From Alphaproteobacteria bacterium (GTDB taxonomy: Bacteria; Pseudomonadota; Alphaproteobacteria; UBA8366): a stretch of 35,201 nucleotides of DNA. Below the pieces are notes generated by a model. That model was given only the letters and a program-made list of their open reading frames with translations. It was not told the origin of the DNA and searched no databases. The stretch is taken from the NCBI GenBank assembly GCA_029861675.1, contig JAOTYV010000008.1, positions 1 to 35,201 on the forward strand, written 5' to 3'. Position numbers and translations under genes: made by a program. Below, piece after piece: positions 8,498 through 16,622 of the stretch. The number at the start of each line of letters is the position of its first letter. Position 1 is the stretch's first letter.

Positions 8498-9131
8498 GGG
8501 TTTGTGAATCTTTCCCTTTTTTGGCGGCGTCATCGGTTGGGGCGATTTCCACCTCCGAATCGGCGGGCGGCTCCCCGATTTCGGGCGTATCGTCGGATAC
8601 CTCTTCCGGAGCGGTTTCTGGGTCGTCTTCCGGTGCGACATACGGACTGTCCGCGTCGAGTGCGGTATGCTCCTCATCGGTCAGCATGCCCTTGCCGACC
8701 CGGTAGAGCGACTTGGCGATTTTGCGCGAGATGCTGAAATCCTCGCCATACTCGACGAGTCCGTCCACCTCGTTGAACAGCGGGTCCAGTTGCCAGAGCC
8801 TCTTCAAGGCCTTGCTGCGGAGCTCGTCGGGTACGCCCTCCTGCATGAAGGGGGTGTAATCGGATGTATCGTTCAGCGTTTCGATATCGGGCAGGGCGTC
8901 GACATCGACCGGCGGTTTTTCCTCGTGCGGCGCTGCCTCGGGCGCAAGGGGTAGCGGTTCCGAGATCACCGGGTCGGTGAGACGAGCCAATTGGTCGTCC
9001 GGCATGTCGGCTTCGGCGGCAGGCGCGGTCGGCAACCTTGGCTGGGCGCCGCCATGCCGTCGCCTCGTGGCGTCCCGTGCCTGCGCCTTGCGCTGGCTCC
9101 AGCGGCGGACGAATCCGGACTCCTCAGCCAA
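8487..9131 (-). CDS. DUF3306 domain protein, FDH-associated
   Basis: The 214-residue product starts with a basic segment (FVRRWSQRKAQARD), has a central conserved block (LPDIETLNDTSDYTPFM, then LRSKALKRLWQLDP), and ends in a long acidic, low-complexity tail. The central block is characteristic of DUF3306, a family of unknown function found beside Fdh3-type formate dehydrogenases. It overlaps the upstream DUF3305 gene by eight bases, so the two are probably translationally coupled. There is no signal peptide or membrane segment, so it should be cytoplasmic, possibly in maturation; that role is inferred from neighbours. Confidence 0.88.
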   Translation of the reverse strand: MAEESGFVRRWSQRKAQARDATRRRHGGAQPRLPTAPAAEADMPDDQLARLTDPVISEPLPLAPEAAPHEEKPPVDVDALPDIETLNDTSDYTPFMQEGVPDELRSKALKRLWQLDPLFNEVDGLVEYGEDFSISRKIAKSLYRVGKGMLTDEEHTALDADSPYVAPEDDPETAPEEVSDDTPEIGEPPADSEVEIAPTDDAAKKGKDSQTRPS

Positions 9132-9705
9132 GACCGTTGCCTCGGTTTTTGCCCTTCACGGGCCCCCCCGGTTGTTGGCCGAATCCGACCTTGTCCGGGT
9201 CATAGCGTTTCCGCTTGCGCTTGTGAAAGGGCTCATCAACATGGTGCCGTTCCACGAAATCCTCGATCCAGGCCCTGACATCTTCGGGAATCGGGACGCC
9301 TTCGAGCAATTCGTCGCCCGCATCCTGATAATCCTGCGAATCAAAGGGGGAGGCGGTCACCAGAAACGGCTCGACCTCGTGTTCGGCGTCCGGATCGTCG
9401 GATTCCGTCAGCACGACGTAGATTTCCGGCCGCACATTCGCCAGATTGACCTTGTACGCCTCGGTTTCCCGGCGATGCAGTTCGAGCGGCAGCGTGCCGG
9501 CGAAATAGCGGATCCATCCGTCGCCCCGGTCCAACTCGCGCCATTCGTTTGTCTCGGCGGCGCCCGGGAGGACCGCAACCGGGACCCATTCATGGTCTTG
9601 CCAAGGATGGTCGACCGCGCGCCACTCGATGACGATACCCATTCGCATGACCGACATGCGTTCGATGCCGCCGTCCTTGTCCGTGCGTTCTGCGTCGTCC
9701 GTCAC
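9124..9705 (-). CDS. DUF3305 domain protein, FDH-associated
   Basis: The core from MGIVIEWRAVDHPWQDHEWV through LPLELHRRETEAYKVNL, then PEIYVVLTESDD, is the DUF3305 pattern, a partner family of DUF3306 in formate dehydrogenase loci. The C-terminus is basic (FHKRKRKRYDPDKVGF). Function is unknown; no cofactor or catalytic motif is evident. I prefer GTG at 9705, with GGGAGG ten bases upstream; a TTG at 9723 would place that ribosome site inside the gene. It is the first gene of the leftward FDH set and is divergent from the polyferredoxin gene. Confidence 0.88.
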   Translation of the reverse strand: MTDDAERTDKDGGIERMSVMRMGIVIEWRAVDHPWQDHEWVPVAVLPGAAETNEWRELDRGDGWIRYFAGTLPLELHRRETEAYKVNLANVRPEIYVVLTESDDPDAEHEVEPFLVTASPFDSQDYQDAGDELLEGVPIPEDVRAWIEDFVERHHVDEPFHKRKRKRYDPDKVGFGQQPGGPVKGKNRGNGLG

Positions 9706-9958
9706 GCTCCGATGGCCTCCCAAGCGGTTGCGCCGTCAATGCCGGCGTCCGGGCGTTTGATAGAGGATACGCGCGCGGCGGGGGATGTCCAGCAGTGTCA
9801 CGGCCCCGGTGTGAAGCCGTGCACGGTCCCTGAAATAGCGGTTTTGTTTTTCACGCGATTGGACGATGCTTGTTTCGCGGTAACAAGGGAGAGAGCCGGG
9901 ACGGCGCGGCATTGTCACGATGTCGGTCTATAAATGAAATCCGTGCCGCGGCTTCGAC
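9706..9958. promoter_or_regulatory. Divergent intergenic region between DUF3305 and polyferredoxin genes
   Basis: These 253 bases separate two divergent transcription units and must hold the promoters for both. A TATAAA sits at about 9931 on the plus strand, but I see no well-spaced -35 element with it. No gene or strong palindrome is visible. Confidence 0.35.
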
Positions 9959-12028
9959 ATGGCGACCAATAATAAGAAAACAGTGGTGGTGTGCGACTGC
10001 GAGCACACGATGAAGCTCGATGACGCCGGATTGACGGCGGCGTTGGGGCTGGACCGGCCGTTGCAGGTTCAGACGCAACTCTGTCGGGCCCAACTTGATA
10101 TTTTTCGCCAGTATGCCGCGGACGATACCCCCTTTGTCGTGGCCTGCACCCAGGAAGCGCCGTTCTTCGAAGAGATCCTGGAAGAAACGCCGGACGGTCC
10201 GGCGGTCGCGTTCACCAATATTCGCGAGCGCGCCGGCTGGTCCGAGGAAGCGTCCGGCGCGACACCCAAGATTGCCGCGCTGCTGGCGGAGGCGATGCTC
10301 GATCTGCCGCCCGTGCCAACGGTCACGATGCGATCGGAAGGCGTTTGCCTTATATACGGTAAGGACGAAACGGCAATCGACGCGGCGCGCCAGCTTGCCG
10401 ACCGGCTTGACGTGACGGTTCTGCTGTCCGACCCCGGCGAAATCGTGCCGCCGCGCGTCATGGACATCCCGATTTTCCGGGGTACGGTCGCCGCGGCGAC
10501 CGGCCATCTGGGCGCGTTCGAGATTGTCGTCGACGACTATGCGCCGTTGGTGGTGTCGTCGCGCGCGGCGCTCAGCTTCGAGGTGGCCAAAGACGGCGCG
10601 GCGTCGAAATGCGACATAATCCTGGATCTCAGCGGCGGCGCGCCCCTGTTTCCGGCGCCGGAGAAGCGGGACGGCTACCTGCGGCCCGATACAGGCAACC
10701 CCGCGGCGGTTCAGCGGGCGCTGTTCGACATGACCGATCTGGTGGGCGAATTCGAGAAGCCGCGCTATGTGGACTTCAATGCCGACCTTTGCGCCCATGC
10801 GCGCAGCCGGCTGACCGGCTGTACCCGCTGTCTCGATGTTTGCCCGGCGTCGGCGATCACGCCGGATGGCGACACAGTCGCGATCGACCCCTACATCTGC
10901 GGGGGTTGCGGGGGGTGCAACAGCGTCTGCCCGACCGGGGCCGCCGGTTACGCCATGCCGTCCGCCGACGCATTGCTTGACCGGCTGCGGACGGTGATGA
11001 CCACCTATCACAAGGCGGGTGGCGAGGCTGCCGTCCTGCTGGTGCACGATACCCGGCATGGCGATGATTTGATTTCGCTGGCGGCGCGCTACGGCCGCGG
11101 CTTGCCGGCGCGGGTTATTCCCTTTGCGGTCAATGAGACCACCCAAGTGGGATTCGATTTTCTGGCCTCGGCGCTGGCCTATGGCGCGGCGCAGGTCGTG
11201 CTGCTGGCGCCGCCGCACCGGCGGGACGAGCTGGACGGCCTGGCCGGTCAGGTCGGGCTCACCGAGGCGGTGATGAGCGGCCTTGGATTCGAAAGCGGCA
11301 GTGTGACGGTGGTGAGCGAGGCCGATCCGGAAGCGCTGGAGCGTCAGCTTTACGATTTGCCGGCGCGCGCGCCGGCCGCGCCCGGAAGCTATATTCCCAT
11401 GGGCGGCAAACGCAGCCTGATCCGGTTGGCGTTGCAGCATCTGCATAAGGCGGCGCCGAGCCCGGTCGAACAGATCGTCCTGCCGCCGCAATCGCCGTTC
11501 GGGACGGTCGAAGTCGACGTCGCGGGCTGCACACTGTGTCTTGCCTGCGTTGGCGCGTGTCCGACCGGCGCGCTGCAGGACAACCCCGAGCTGCCGCAGC
11601 TTCGCTTTCAGGAAGATGCGTGCGTTCAGTGCGGGCTGTGCCGCGTGACCTGCCCGGAACAGGTCATCAGCCTGAAGCCCCGGCTGAATTTTACCGAGGA
11701 TGCGAAGCGCGCCCTGGTGTTGAAGGAGGAGGAGCCGTTCCATTGCGTCCGCTGCGGCAAGCCCTTCGGCACGAAATCCTCGGTCGAGCGGATCGTTGCG
11801 CAGCTTGGCGACCGGCACTCGATGTTCAAGGAGAGCGCCGCGGTCGACCGTATCCGCATGTGCGAGGATTGCCGTGTCGTCGACCAGTTCGAGAGCAAGG
11901 ATAACCCCTTCGCCGCGGCGGACCGGAAGCCGGTGCGCACCACCGACGACTATCTTCGCGAGAGAGAGGAGATCGAGGCCGCCCGCAAACGGTTCCGTGA
12001 CCAAAGCGGGGACGGAGAGGACGGCTAG
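9959..12028 (+). CDS. Polyferredoxin-like 4Fe-4S protein, FDH-associated
   Basis: The 689-residue protein is cytoplasmic, with no signal peptide. Its N-terminal 270 residues contain no cysteine clusters beyond a CDCEH near residue 12. A first ferredoxin pair lies near residues 287-330 (CTRCLDVCP, then CGGCGGCNSVCP), and a second near residues 522-565 (CTLCLACVGACP, then CVQCGLCRVTCP). Between them is an alpha/beta segment similar to the delta-subunit-like region of HdrA/MvhD-type proteins (inference). The C-terminal CVRCGKPF...CEDC, residues 594-637, looks like a zinc or iron site. This architecture is recurrent beside DUF3305/DUF3306 and Fdh3. It may supply electrons during cofactor maturation or connect formate oxidation to another carrier; neither is proven. 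Confidence 0.88.
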   Translation: MATNNKKTVVVCDCEHTMKLDDAGLTAALGLDRPLQVQTQLCRAQLDIFRQYAADDTPFVVACTQEAPFFEEILEETPDGPAVAFTNIRERAGWSEEASGATPKIAALLAEAMLDLPPVPTVTMRSEGVCLIYGKDETAIDAARQLADRLDVTVLLSDPGEIVPPRVMDIPIFRGTVAAATGHLGAFEIVVDDYAPLVVSSRAALSFEVAKDGAASKCDIILDLSGGAPLFPAPEKRDGYLRPDTGNPAAVQRALFDMTDLVGEFEKPRYVDFNADLCAHARSRLTGCTRCLDVCPASAITPDGDTVAIDPYICGGCGGCNSVCPTGAAGYAMPSADALLDRLRTVMTTYHKAGGEAAVLLVHDTRHGDDLISLAARYGRGLPARVIPFAVNETTQVGFDFLASALAYGAAQVVLLAPPHRRDELDGLAGQVGLTEAVMSGLGFESGSVTVVSEADPEALERQLYDLPARAPAAPGSYIPMGGKRSLIRLALQHLHKAAPSPVEQIVLPPQSPFGTVEVDVAGCTLCLACVGACPTGALQDNPELPQLRFQEDACVQCGLCRVTCPEQVISLKPRLNFTEDAKRALVLKEEEPFHCVRCGKPFGTKSSVERIVAQLGDRHSMFKESAAVDRIRMCEDCRVVDQFESKDNPFAAADRKPVRTTDDYLREREEIEAARKRFRDQSGDGEDG

Positions 12029-12050
12029 GGACGACAGGGAGCGACGGTCC

Positions 12051-12647
12051 ATGGAGCAACAGAACGTTGGAATTTTTATCTTCGATCAGGTCGAAGTGCT
12101 GGATTTCGCGGGTCCTTATGAAGTCTTCTCCCGCACCCGGACCGTCCCGGGAATGGAGTCCCGGCTATCCGGAGAGAGCGCGCCTTTCAATGTGTTTACA
12201 GTGGCGCGGAACGGCAATCCGGTCGCTGCCGTCGGCGGCCTTAAAGTCGTCCAGGATTACGGTTTTAAGGATGCGCCCGGCATCGATCTCCTGGTCATTC
12301 CCGGCGGGATGGGTACGCGCGCGCTGATCGACGATGATGCGGTCTTGGCGTGGATACGCCGCGTCGCGGCCGGGACGGCCCAGACCACGTCGGTTTGTAC
12401 GGGGGCGCTCCTGCTCGCGCAGGCGGGGCTCTTGGAAGGCCGCCGGGCAACGACCCATTGGGGCGCGCTCGACCTGCTGGAGTCCTTGGGCCGGGATGTC
12501 GACGTTGACCGTAACAGCCGTGTCGTGGACGACGGCATCGTCACGTCGGCGGGCGTCTCGGCGGGCATAGACATGGCCTTTCACGTCGTCGAGCGATTTT
12601 GCGGCAGCGATGTGGCGAATGAAACCGCGCACTATCGCACTATATAG
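12051..12647 (+). CDS. DJ-1/PfpI family protein, isonitrile hydratase-like
   Basis: This 198-residue protein has the class I amidotransferase-like fold of DJ-1/PfpI. The nucleophile elbow is TSVCTGALLLAQAGLL (Cys near residue 120), with GGMGTR upstream and THWGALDLL and GVSAGIDMAFHVVE downstream, as in the isonitrile hydratase/AraC-GATase branch. There is no C-terminal AraC DNA-binding domain. It starts 22 bases after the polyferredoxin gene in the same direction, so it is probably co-transcribed. Its substrate is not known. The open frame extends upstream, but ATG at 12051 begins the domain exactly. Confidence 0.85.
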   Translation: MEQQNVGIFIFDQVEVLDFAGPYEVFSRTRTVPGMESRLSGESAPFNVFTVARNGNPVAAVGGLKVVQDYGFKDAPGIDLLVIPGGMGTRALIDDDAVLAWIRRVAAGTAQTTSVCTGALLLAQAGLLEGRRATTHWGALDLLESLGRDVDVDRNSRVVDDGIVTSAGVSAGIDMAFHVVERFCGSDVANETAHYRTI

Positions 12648-12840
12648 AGTATCCGCGTCCATAACCTTGAACGCTCCGGTACCGGCGACCGTTATGTTCC
12701 GGGAGTGCAGCGGGACGGGGCGGCGACCCGTGACAGCGGGCGGCACGACTTCGGTGCGCTTTATGTTTGGGTATCACATTACCGATCAGGATTTTTGCCG
12801 GTCTGGCCCCCTATACGTTATGGGGAATATAACTTGCGGT

Positions 12841-13062
12841 TGAGTGGAATGTTCACGATGGAAATAAAATAATAAATCCCATTATATCAAAGAATTAAAG
12901 TTAAAATCTTAAAAAATAAAGGTACTAATCCTTTAGTGGGAATAGTATTATTCGGGCGTTTTGGTATTAATTCTTTCTAATAGTGATTTCAATCACACCT
13001 CAATAAGAAACTATCGAGCTTTTACTCAATAATAAATCCAATCGGAGGCCGAGGTAACCATC
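12841..13062. other. AT-rich intergenic region with a 12-bp direct repeat
   Basis: Between the DJ-1 gene and the PilZ gene are 415 bases without a supported gene (12648-13062). The first 190 bases are of ordinary composition. From 12841 to 13020 only 51 of 180 bases are G or C, far below the flanks. The sequence AATAATAAATCC occurs at 12868-12879 and again at 13028-13039, the second copy just before the PilZ ribosome site. The region is likely to hold the PilZ promoter and could bind a silencing protein, but no clear -35/-10 pair is visible. Confidence 0.55.
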
Positions 13063-13824
13063 GTGAGTACGAAAATGGTAACACAAAAAACTCCGATCTG
13101 TTTGGTGGGCGCTACAAAGCCGATCCGGCGAGATATCACCGCTGGTTTGGCCACCGAATATTTCGCGCTTGCTGGCAGCTTCGACCAGTGGACCGCGTCG
13201 ATGGGCGCCGACAGCGTCATTCTGGAACCGAGCGTGTTCTTGGTCCTGGCGCTTGAGGCGGATTCCCGGCCCGAAGCGGACATTGCCACGCTCCGGCGCT
13301 TTTTTCCCGATGCGCACTTGGTGGTGCTCGGGGTGTCGTCGGTATCGAGTCATATGGAAGAGTGCCGCAGCGCCGGCGCGAGCGGGTTCCTGCAGTGGCC
13401 GATCGAAGTCGGAAGCCTGGTTCAGTTATTGCGCGTGATCATGGCGGGCGAGGAGATCTTCGTAGCCCAGCCGATGCCTCGCAAGCCGAGTACCCAACAC
13501 ACCGAACGGCGGCGGAGTCCGCGCCGCAAGGTGCTGAAAAATGGGCGGATCATTCCCGACAACGGGCAAATTCCGATGGACTGCACCATCCTGGACGTTT
13601 CCCGGACGGGTGCCCGGTTGCGCGTCGACCCGTCGAGCCGGCTACCACAAAAATTCACACTGATGCTCAGCGATTTTGCCCAACACTCCTGCGACATCGT
13701 GCGGCGGGATGGTGCGACAATTGCCGTCTGCTTTTTGGATGATGCCGAATTATTCGATTCTGCCCCGATGGTTGACTCCGCGGGGGCCACAGCGACATCC
13801 ATTATAATTCCGCGGGTAGGCTAA
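13063..13824 (+). CDS. PilZ-domain protein with N-terminal degenerate receiver domain
   Basis: Residues 1-125 resemble a response-regulator receiver: a hydrophobic strand PICLVGA at the start, VVLGVSSVS in the middle and GASGFLQWPIEVGSLVQLLR at the end. The conserved Lys before Pro is Trp here and the acidic pocket is not evident, so phosphorylation is unlikely. Residues 145-235 are a PilZ domain with the cyclic-di-GMP motifs RRSPR and DVSRTG (DxSxxG), both intact. The protein is probably a cytoplasmic cyclic-di-GMP-responsive factor; its target is unknown. The GTG start has GAGG eight bases upstream. The gene stands alone, with a convergent neighbour downstream. Confidence 0.85.
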   Translation: MSTKMVTQKTPICLVGATKPIRRDITAGLATEYFALAGSFDQWTASMGADSVILEPSVFLVLALEADSRPEADIATLRRFFPDAHLVVLGVSSVSSHMEECRSAGASGFLQWPIEVGSLVQLLRVIMAGEEIFVAQPMPRKPSTQHTERRRSPRRKVLKNGRIIPDNGQIPMDCTILDVSRTGARLRVDPSSRLPQKFTLMLSDFAQHSCDIVRRDGATIAVCFLDDAELFDSAPMVDSAGATATSIIIPRVG

Positions 13825-13840
13825 CGGCGGCCGGGTTTCT

Positions 13841-13856
13841 CCGTACTGTCATACGG
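13841..13856. terminator. Hairpin between convergent genes
   Basis: CCGTA-ctgtca-TACGG forms a five-base-pair stem in the 33-base gap between the PilZ gene and the convergent gene at 13858-14187, followed on the plus strand by cttattt. It is short, so termination in either direction is only possible. Confidence 0.35.
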
Positions 13857-13857
13857 C

Positions 13858-14187
13858 TTATTTCGGCTTGGGTTTTGGCGGGCCGGCCGTCGATCCGGCC
13901 GCCCGGTCGGATTCAGCGCGGCAGCGGGCCTCGGCGCGGTTTCGAAACAATCGCGCCTGCGCGCCGGAAATCAATCCATCGGCGACCATTTTATCGATCT
14001 TGAGCGTGCTGTCGGCAAAACAGCGGAAGAACGGATCGTTTTGCTCGGCCGCCTGCTCCACCGCCGGGGGAAACAGCGTGTCGCGATAGATATAGGCCAG
14101 TGTGGCCGCACATCCGATGAAAACCGCGAGGGCTATAAGCCGTCCCGCGTAACCGTCCAGAATCGGTCTTCCGCCATTCCCGTTCAT
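13858..14187 (-). CDS. Small membrane-anchored protein of unknown function
   Basis: The 109-residue product has one hydrophobic helix (residues 16-34, RLIALAVFIGCAATLAYIY), then a soluble part with two cysteines (FFRCFADSTLKIDKMV and RAEARCRAES) and a proline-lysine tail. The N-terminus is short and polar, so a single-pass anchor with a periplasmic domain is likely. GGGGGA seven bases before the ATG supports the start. I do not recognise a family. It is divergent from moaA and shares the 146-base region carrying a palindrome. Confidence 0.65.
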   Translation of the reverse strand: MNGNGGRPILDGYAGRLIALAVFIGCAATLAYIYRDTLFPPAVEQAAEQNDPFFRCFADSTLKIDKMVADGLISGAQARLFRNRAEARCRAESDRAAGSTAGPPKPKPK

Positions 14188-14242
14188 TCGATCATCCCCC
14201 AGTCCGCTTCATGTCGCTCGGAATGCGCGTGAATTTGGAAAG

Positions 14243-14291
14243 TTGTCCTATTATGCTGGACAATTGCCTACAGTCGAATAAGTAATAGATT
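14243..14291. promoter_or_regulatory. Palindrome and possible promoter between moaA and its divergent neighbour
   Basis: TTGTCC-N9-GGACAA (14243-14263) is a perfect six-base inverted repeat. Directly after it, TTGCCT (14264-14269) and TAGATT (14286-14291) make a plausible -35/-10 pair with 16-base spacing, about 30 bases before the moaA ribosome site. The palindrome would lie just upstream of the -35 box, where an activator or repressor could act. No regulator gene is nearby, so the binding protein is unknown. Confidence 0.4.
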
Positions 14292-14333
14292 AGGCGACAA
14301 GAACAAGATACCGATCATGGGGTGATACCAAAC

Positions 14334-15338
14334 ATGACGCCGCCGCTTATTGATCCTTTTGGCAGGGAAATCAGTTACTTGCGCGTGTCGGTGACCGACC
14401 GCTGCGATTTTCGCTGTGTCTATTGCATGTCGGAAGCGATGACCTTTCTGCCAAAGGCGGAGATCCTGACCCTGGAAGAGCTGGACCGGGTGTGCAGCGC
14501 GTTCGTGCGCCGCGGCGTCCGGAAATTGCGGATGACCGGCGGCGAGCCGCTGGTCCGGCGCAACATCATGTCGCTGTTCCGCAGCCTGTCGCGCCATCTC
14601 GACTCCGGTGACCTCGATGAGCTGACCGTGACCACGAACGGCAGTCAGCTCGCCAAATATGCCGAAGAGCTGTACGGCTACGGGGTACGCCGGATCAACG
14701 TCTCCCTCGATTCCCTGGTGCCGGACAAATTCGCCTCGATCACCCGCTGGGGCAAATTGGACAAGGTGATGGCCGGCATGGAGGCCGCCAAGGCTGCGGG
14801 CCTCGCCGTCAAGATCAACTGCGTCGCACTCAAGGGCGTCAATGACGACGAGGTGCACGATTTCGTCGGCTGGTGCGGGTCCAACGGCTTCGACCTGACC
14901 TTCATCGAAGTCATGCCGATGGGCGATATCGGCAGCGAGACGCGAATCGACCAGTACTGGCCGTTGTCGATGGTGCGCGCCGAGCTCAACCGGCGCTGGA
15001 CCCTGGAAGACACGGATCATAACAGTGGCGGCCCGGCGCGGTATACCGAGTGCCGCGAGACCGGCCAGCGCATCGGGTTCATCACGCCGATGACCCACAA
15101 TTTCTGCGAATCATGCAACCGGGTGCGGCTCACCTGCACCGGCACGCTCTATATGTGCCTGGGCCAGGAAGATGCGGCCGACCTGCGAACGCCGCTGCGT
15201 TCGAGCGAGTCGGATGAACCCCTGATGGCGGCGCTCGAAGAAGCGATCGGCCGGAAGCCGAAGGGCCACGATTTCATCATCGACCGCCGCCGCCGCCAAC
15301 CCGCGGTCGGCCGCCATATGAGTGTCACCGGCGGCTGA
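14334..15338 (+). CDS. moaA: GTP 3',8-cyclase MoaA
   Basis: MoaA is a radical SAM enzyme that starts molybdopterin synthesis by rearranging GTP. The N-terminal [4Fe-4S] motif is C-x3-C-x2-C (Cys24, Cys28, Cys31 in [11 protein letters not shown]), with RMTGGEPL next. The C-terminal substrate-side cluster is in [15 protein letters not shown]...CLG, and the protein ends in the required Gly-Gly pair. Length, 334 residues, is normal. ATG at 14334 has GGGGTGAT upstream; GTG at 14322 lies inside that ribosome site. No other moa genes are adjacent. Its presence inside the formate dehydrogenase island fits demand for the pterin cofactor. Confidence 0.96.
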   Translation: MTPPLIDPFGREISYLRVSVTDRCDFRCVYCMSEAMTFLPKAEILTLEELDRVCSAFVRRGVRKLRMTGGEPLVRRNIMSLFRSLSRHLDSGDLDELTVTTNGSQLAKYAEELYGYGVRRINVSLDSLVPDKFASITRWGKLDKVMAGMEAAKAAGLAVKINCVALKGVNDDEVHDFVGWCGSNGFDLTFIEVMPMGDIGSETRIDQYWPLSMVRAELNRRWTLEDTDHNSGGPARYTECRETGQRIGFITPMTHNFCESCNRVRLTCTGTLYMCLGQEDAADLRTPLRSSESDEPLMAALEEAIGRKPKGHDFIIDRRRRQPAVGRHMSVTGG

Positions 15339-15344
15339 CACCAC

Positions 15345-15370
15345 GGACGCGGCGCCTGGACGCGGCGCCG
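15345..15370. repeat. Tandem 13-bp repeat forming a GC hairpin, possible terminator
   Basis: GGACGCGGCGCC occurs twice in a row with one T between (15345-15356 and 15358-15369). GGCGCC is self-complementary, so the two copies can pair as a hairpin. It lies in the 33-base gap between convergent moaA and the DUF6494 gene and may help end both transcripts. There is no T-run. Confidence 0.4.
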
Positions 15371-15371
15371 A

Positions 15372-15578
15372 TCAACGCATGTCGACATCCCCGTCGATTT
15401 TGACCGACAGTCCTACCCCGTCCACGGTCAGCGTGACCGCGGCCTTGAGCGGCGTGTCATCGGAAATAGTGCCGGCGGCGAGGGCGTCGCGCACGGCGGT
15501 TTCGATTTCCCGCTGCGCGGTGATTCCAACTTTTTTTAGAAATTTGCGAACGCTCATATTGAAGACGTCTTCGTCCAT
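15372..15578 (-). CDS. DUF6494 family small protein
   Basis: The 68-residue product starts MDEDVFNMSVRKFLKKVGIT and continues QREIETAVRDALAAGTI, then an alternating hydrophobic strand pair. This is the DUF6494 pattern as I know it: a helix pair followed by a beta hairpin, cytoplasmic, without cofactor motifs. GAGG nine bases upstream supports the ATG. It lies 23 bases after the DUF6352 gene and ends the four-gene operon that is convergent with moaA. Function is unknown. Confidence 0.82.
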   Translation of the reverse strand: MDEDVFNMSVRKFLKKVGITAQREIETAVRDALAAGTISDDTPLKAAVTLTVDGVGLSVKIDGDVDMR

Positions 15579-15601
15579 GTCCCAAGTCCTCTTTTCCCAC
15601 G

Positions 15602-16615
15602 TCAGGATTGTTCTGCAAGCGGCAGATTAAACAGAATATTTTGCGGCTTTATCCGCAGCGTGTTGTCCTGGGTTATGGCCATGCCGAGATAGACCGGCCG
15701 ACCCTGAACCGCCGGCTGCATTTCGCCCGCTTCGGTGAACTCCAGCCGGAACAGGGAGACCAGCCGGGCCAGTCGCGCCTCGTCGACCTCGGTGCCATTG
15801 TAGAGATCGTTGAGTATTGCATTGGCCTCGATGTCCAGGCCGACATGCCAGACCCAATGCTCGTCGCTGATCCGTTCGACCGGCTGGATCCGGACGTCGA
15901 TGCCGAGCAGGTGGCGCGTCCAGGCTTCCAGCACCCGGCAAAAGGCGTCGAGGCCCGGCCGGGCAAAGCTGAAGTCGAGAACCGTGTCGAATCGATCGGC
16001 ACGATCCCAATAGATCGCCGCGTTGTCCGGGGTCAGCACGTCAAGCTCGATCGTCCGGGTCGGCGTGTTGTTCTGCTGAAGCAGCTGGCCCAGCGACCCG
16101 AAGCCGCCGGTTTCCGCATGCATCTCGACGGTATCCTCGTCGGCCAGCATGACCGCGCCGTCGCGCAGGCTAAGCCGTTGCGCGCGAAAGAACAGCTCGG
16201 CCGACCGGGCCCGCATCGGATCCTCGCACCGGTCCAGAACGTTGCGCAGGATGACATGCGCAAGCTGATCGATGAACAGCGGCGGGACCGCCGACAGATT
16301 ATGTTCGAACAGCGCAAGATACGCCGCTTCGATGCTCTCATGCGCCAACAGATGGTCGCGAAACTTCAAGACCACCTGATAGTTTTCCCGTGCGTCCGGA
16401 TCGGCGATTTCGGCCAGAAAACTGCCGGGAACCGGGACCCTCGGATTTTCCAGCAGTTCCTCGTGCACGGCGATTTCGGCGGCGCAGGATTCGGCGACCG
16501 GGCGAATTTCAGGGCGTTGGAAATAGGCGCGTAGAAAATCGTCGGTCAGAACAAGCCAGCCGTCGGCGTTACGCTCGAGCAGGTGAAATCCGGAAGTGAG
16601 CCAGAAGTCGGGCAT
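15602..16615 (-). CDS. DUF6352 family protein
   Basis: The 337-residue product begins MPDFWLTSGFHLLERNADGW and continues with VTDDFLRAYFQRPEIRPV-type sequence, which I recognise as the DUF6352 family. No signal peptide, membrane segment or metal motif is visible; it is acidic and probably cytoplasmic. Segments such as EHWVWHVGLDIEANAILNDL are conserved-looking but not assignable to an enzyme. The open frame extends to 16786, but ATG at 16615 lies seven bases after the DUF6505 stop, so translational coupling is likely. It works presumably with its operon neighbours. Confidence 0.82.
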   Translation of the reverse strand: MPDFWLTSGFHLLERNADGWLVLTDDFLRAYFQRPEIRPVAESCAAEIAVHEELLENPRVPVPGSFLAEIADPDARENYQVVLKFRDHLLAHESIEAAYLALFEHNLSAVPPLFIDQLAHVILRNVLDRCEDPMRARSAELFFRAQRLSLRDGAVMLADEDTVEMHAETGGFGSLGQLLQQNNTPTRTIELDVLTPDNAAIYWDRADRFDTVLDFSFARPGLDAFCRVLEAWTRHLLGIDVRIQPVERISDEHWVWHVGLDIEANAILNDLYNGTEVDEARLARLVSLFRLEFTEAGEMQPAVQGRPVYLGMAITQDNTLRIKPQNILFNLPLAEQS

Positions 16616-16622
16616 GGTGGCG

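Noticed and set aside
9851..12052. 733-codon open frame antisense to the polyferredoxin gene
   Set aside because: Arg/Ala/His-rich translation without motifs; the plus-strand gene has clear ferredoxin cysteines.
12610..12843. 77-codon ORF after the DJ-1 gene
   Set aside because: Overlaps the DJ-1 C-terminus, no ribosome site, no recognisable sequence.
14188..14333. Molybdenum cofactor riboswitch upstream of moaA
   Set aside because: The leader after the likely promoter is only about 40 bases, too short for that RNA; only a simple operator-like palindrome is visible.
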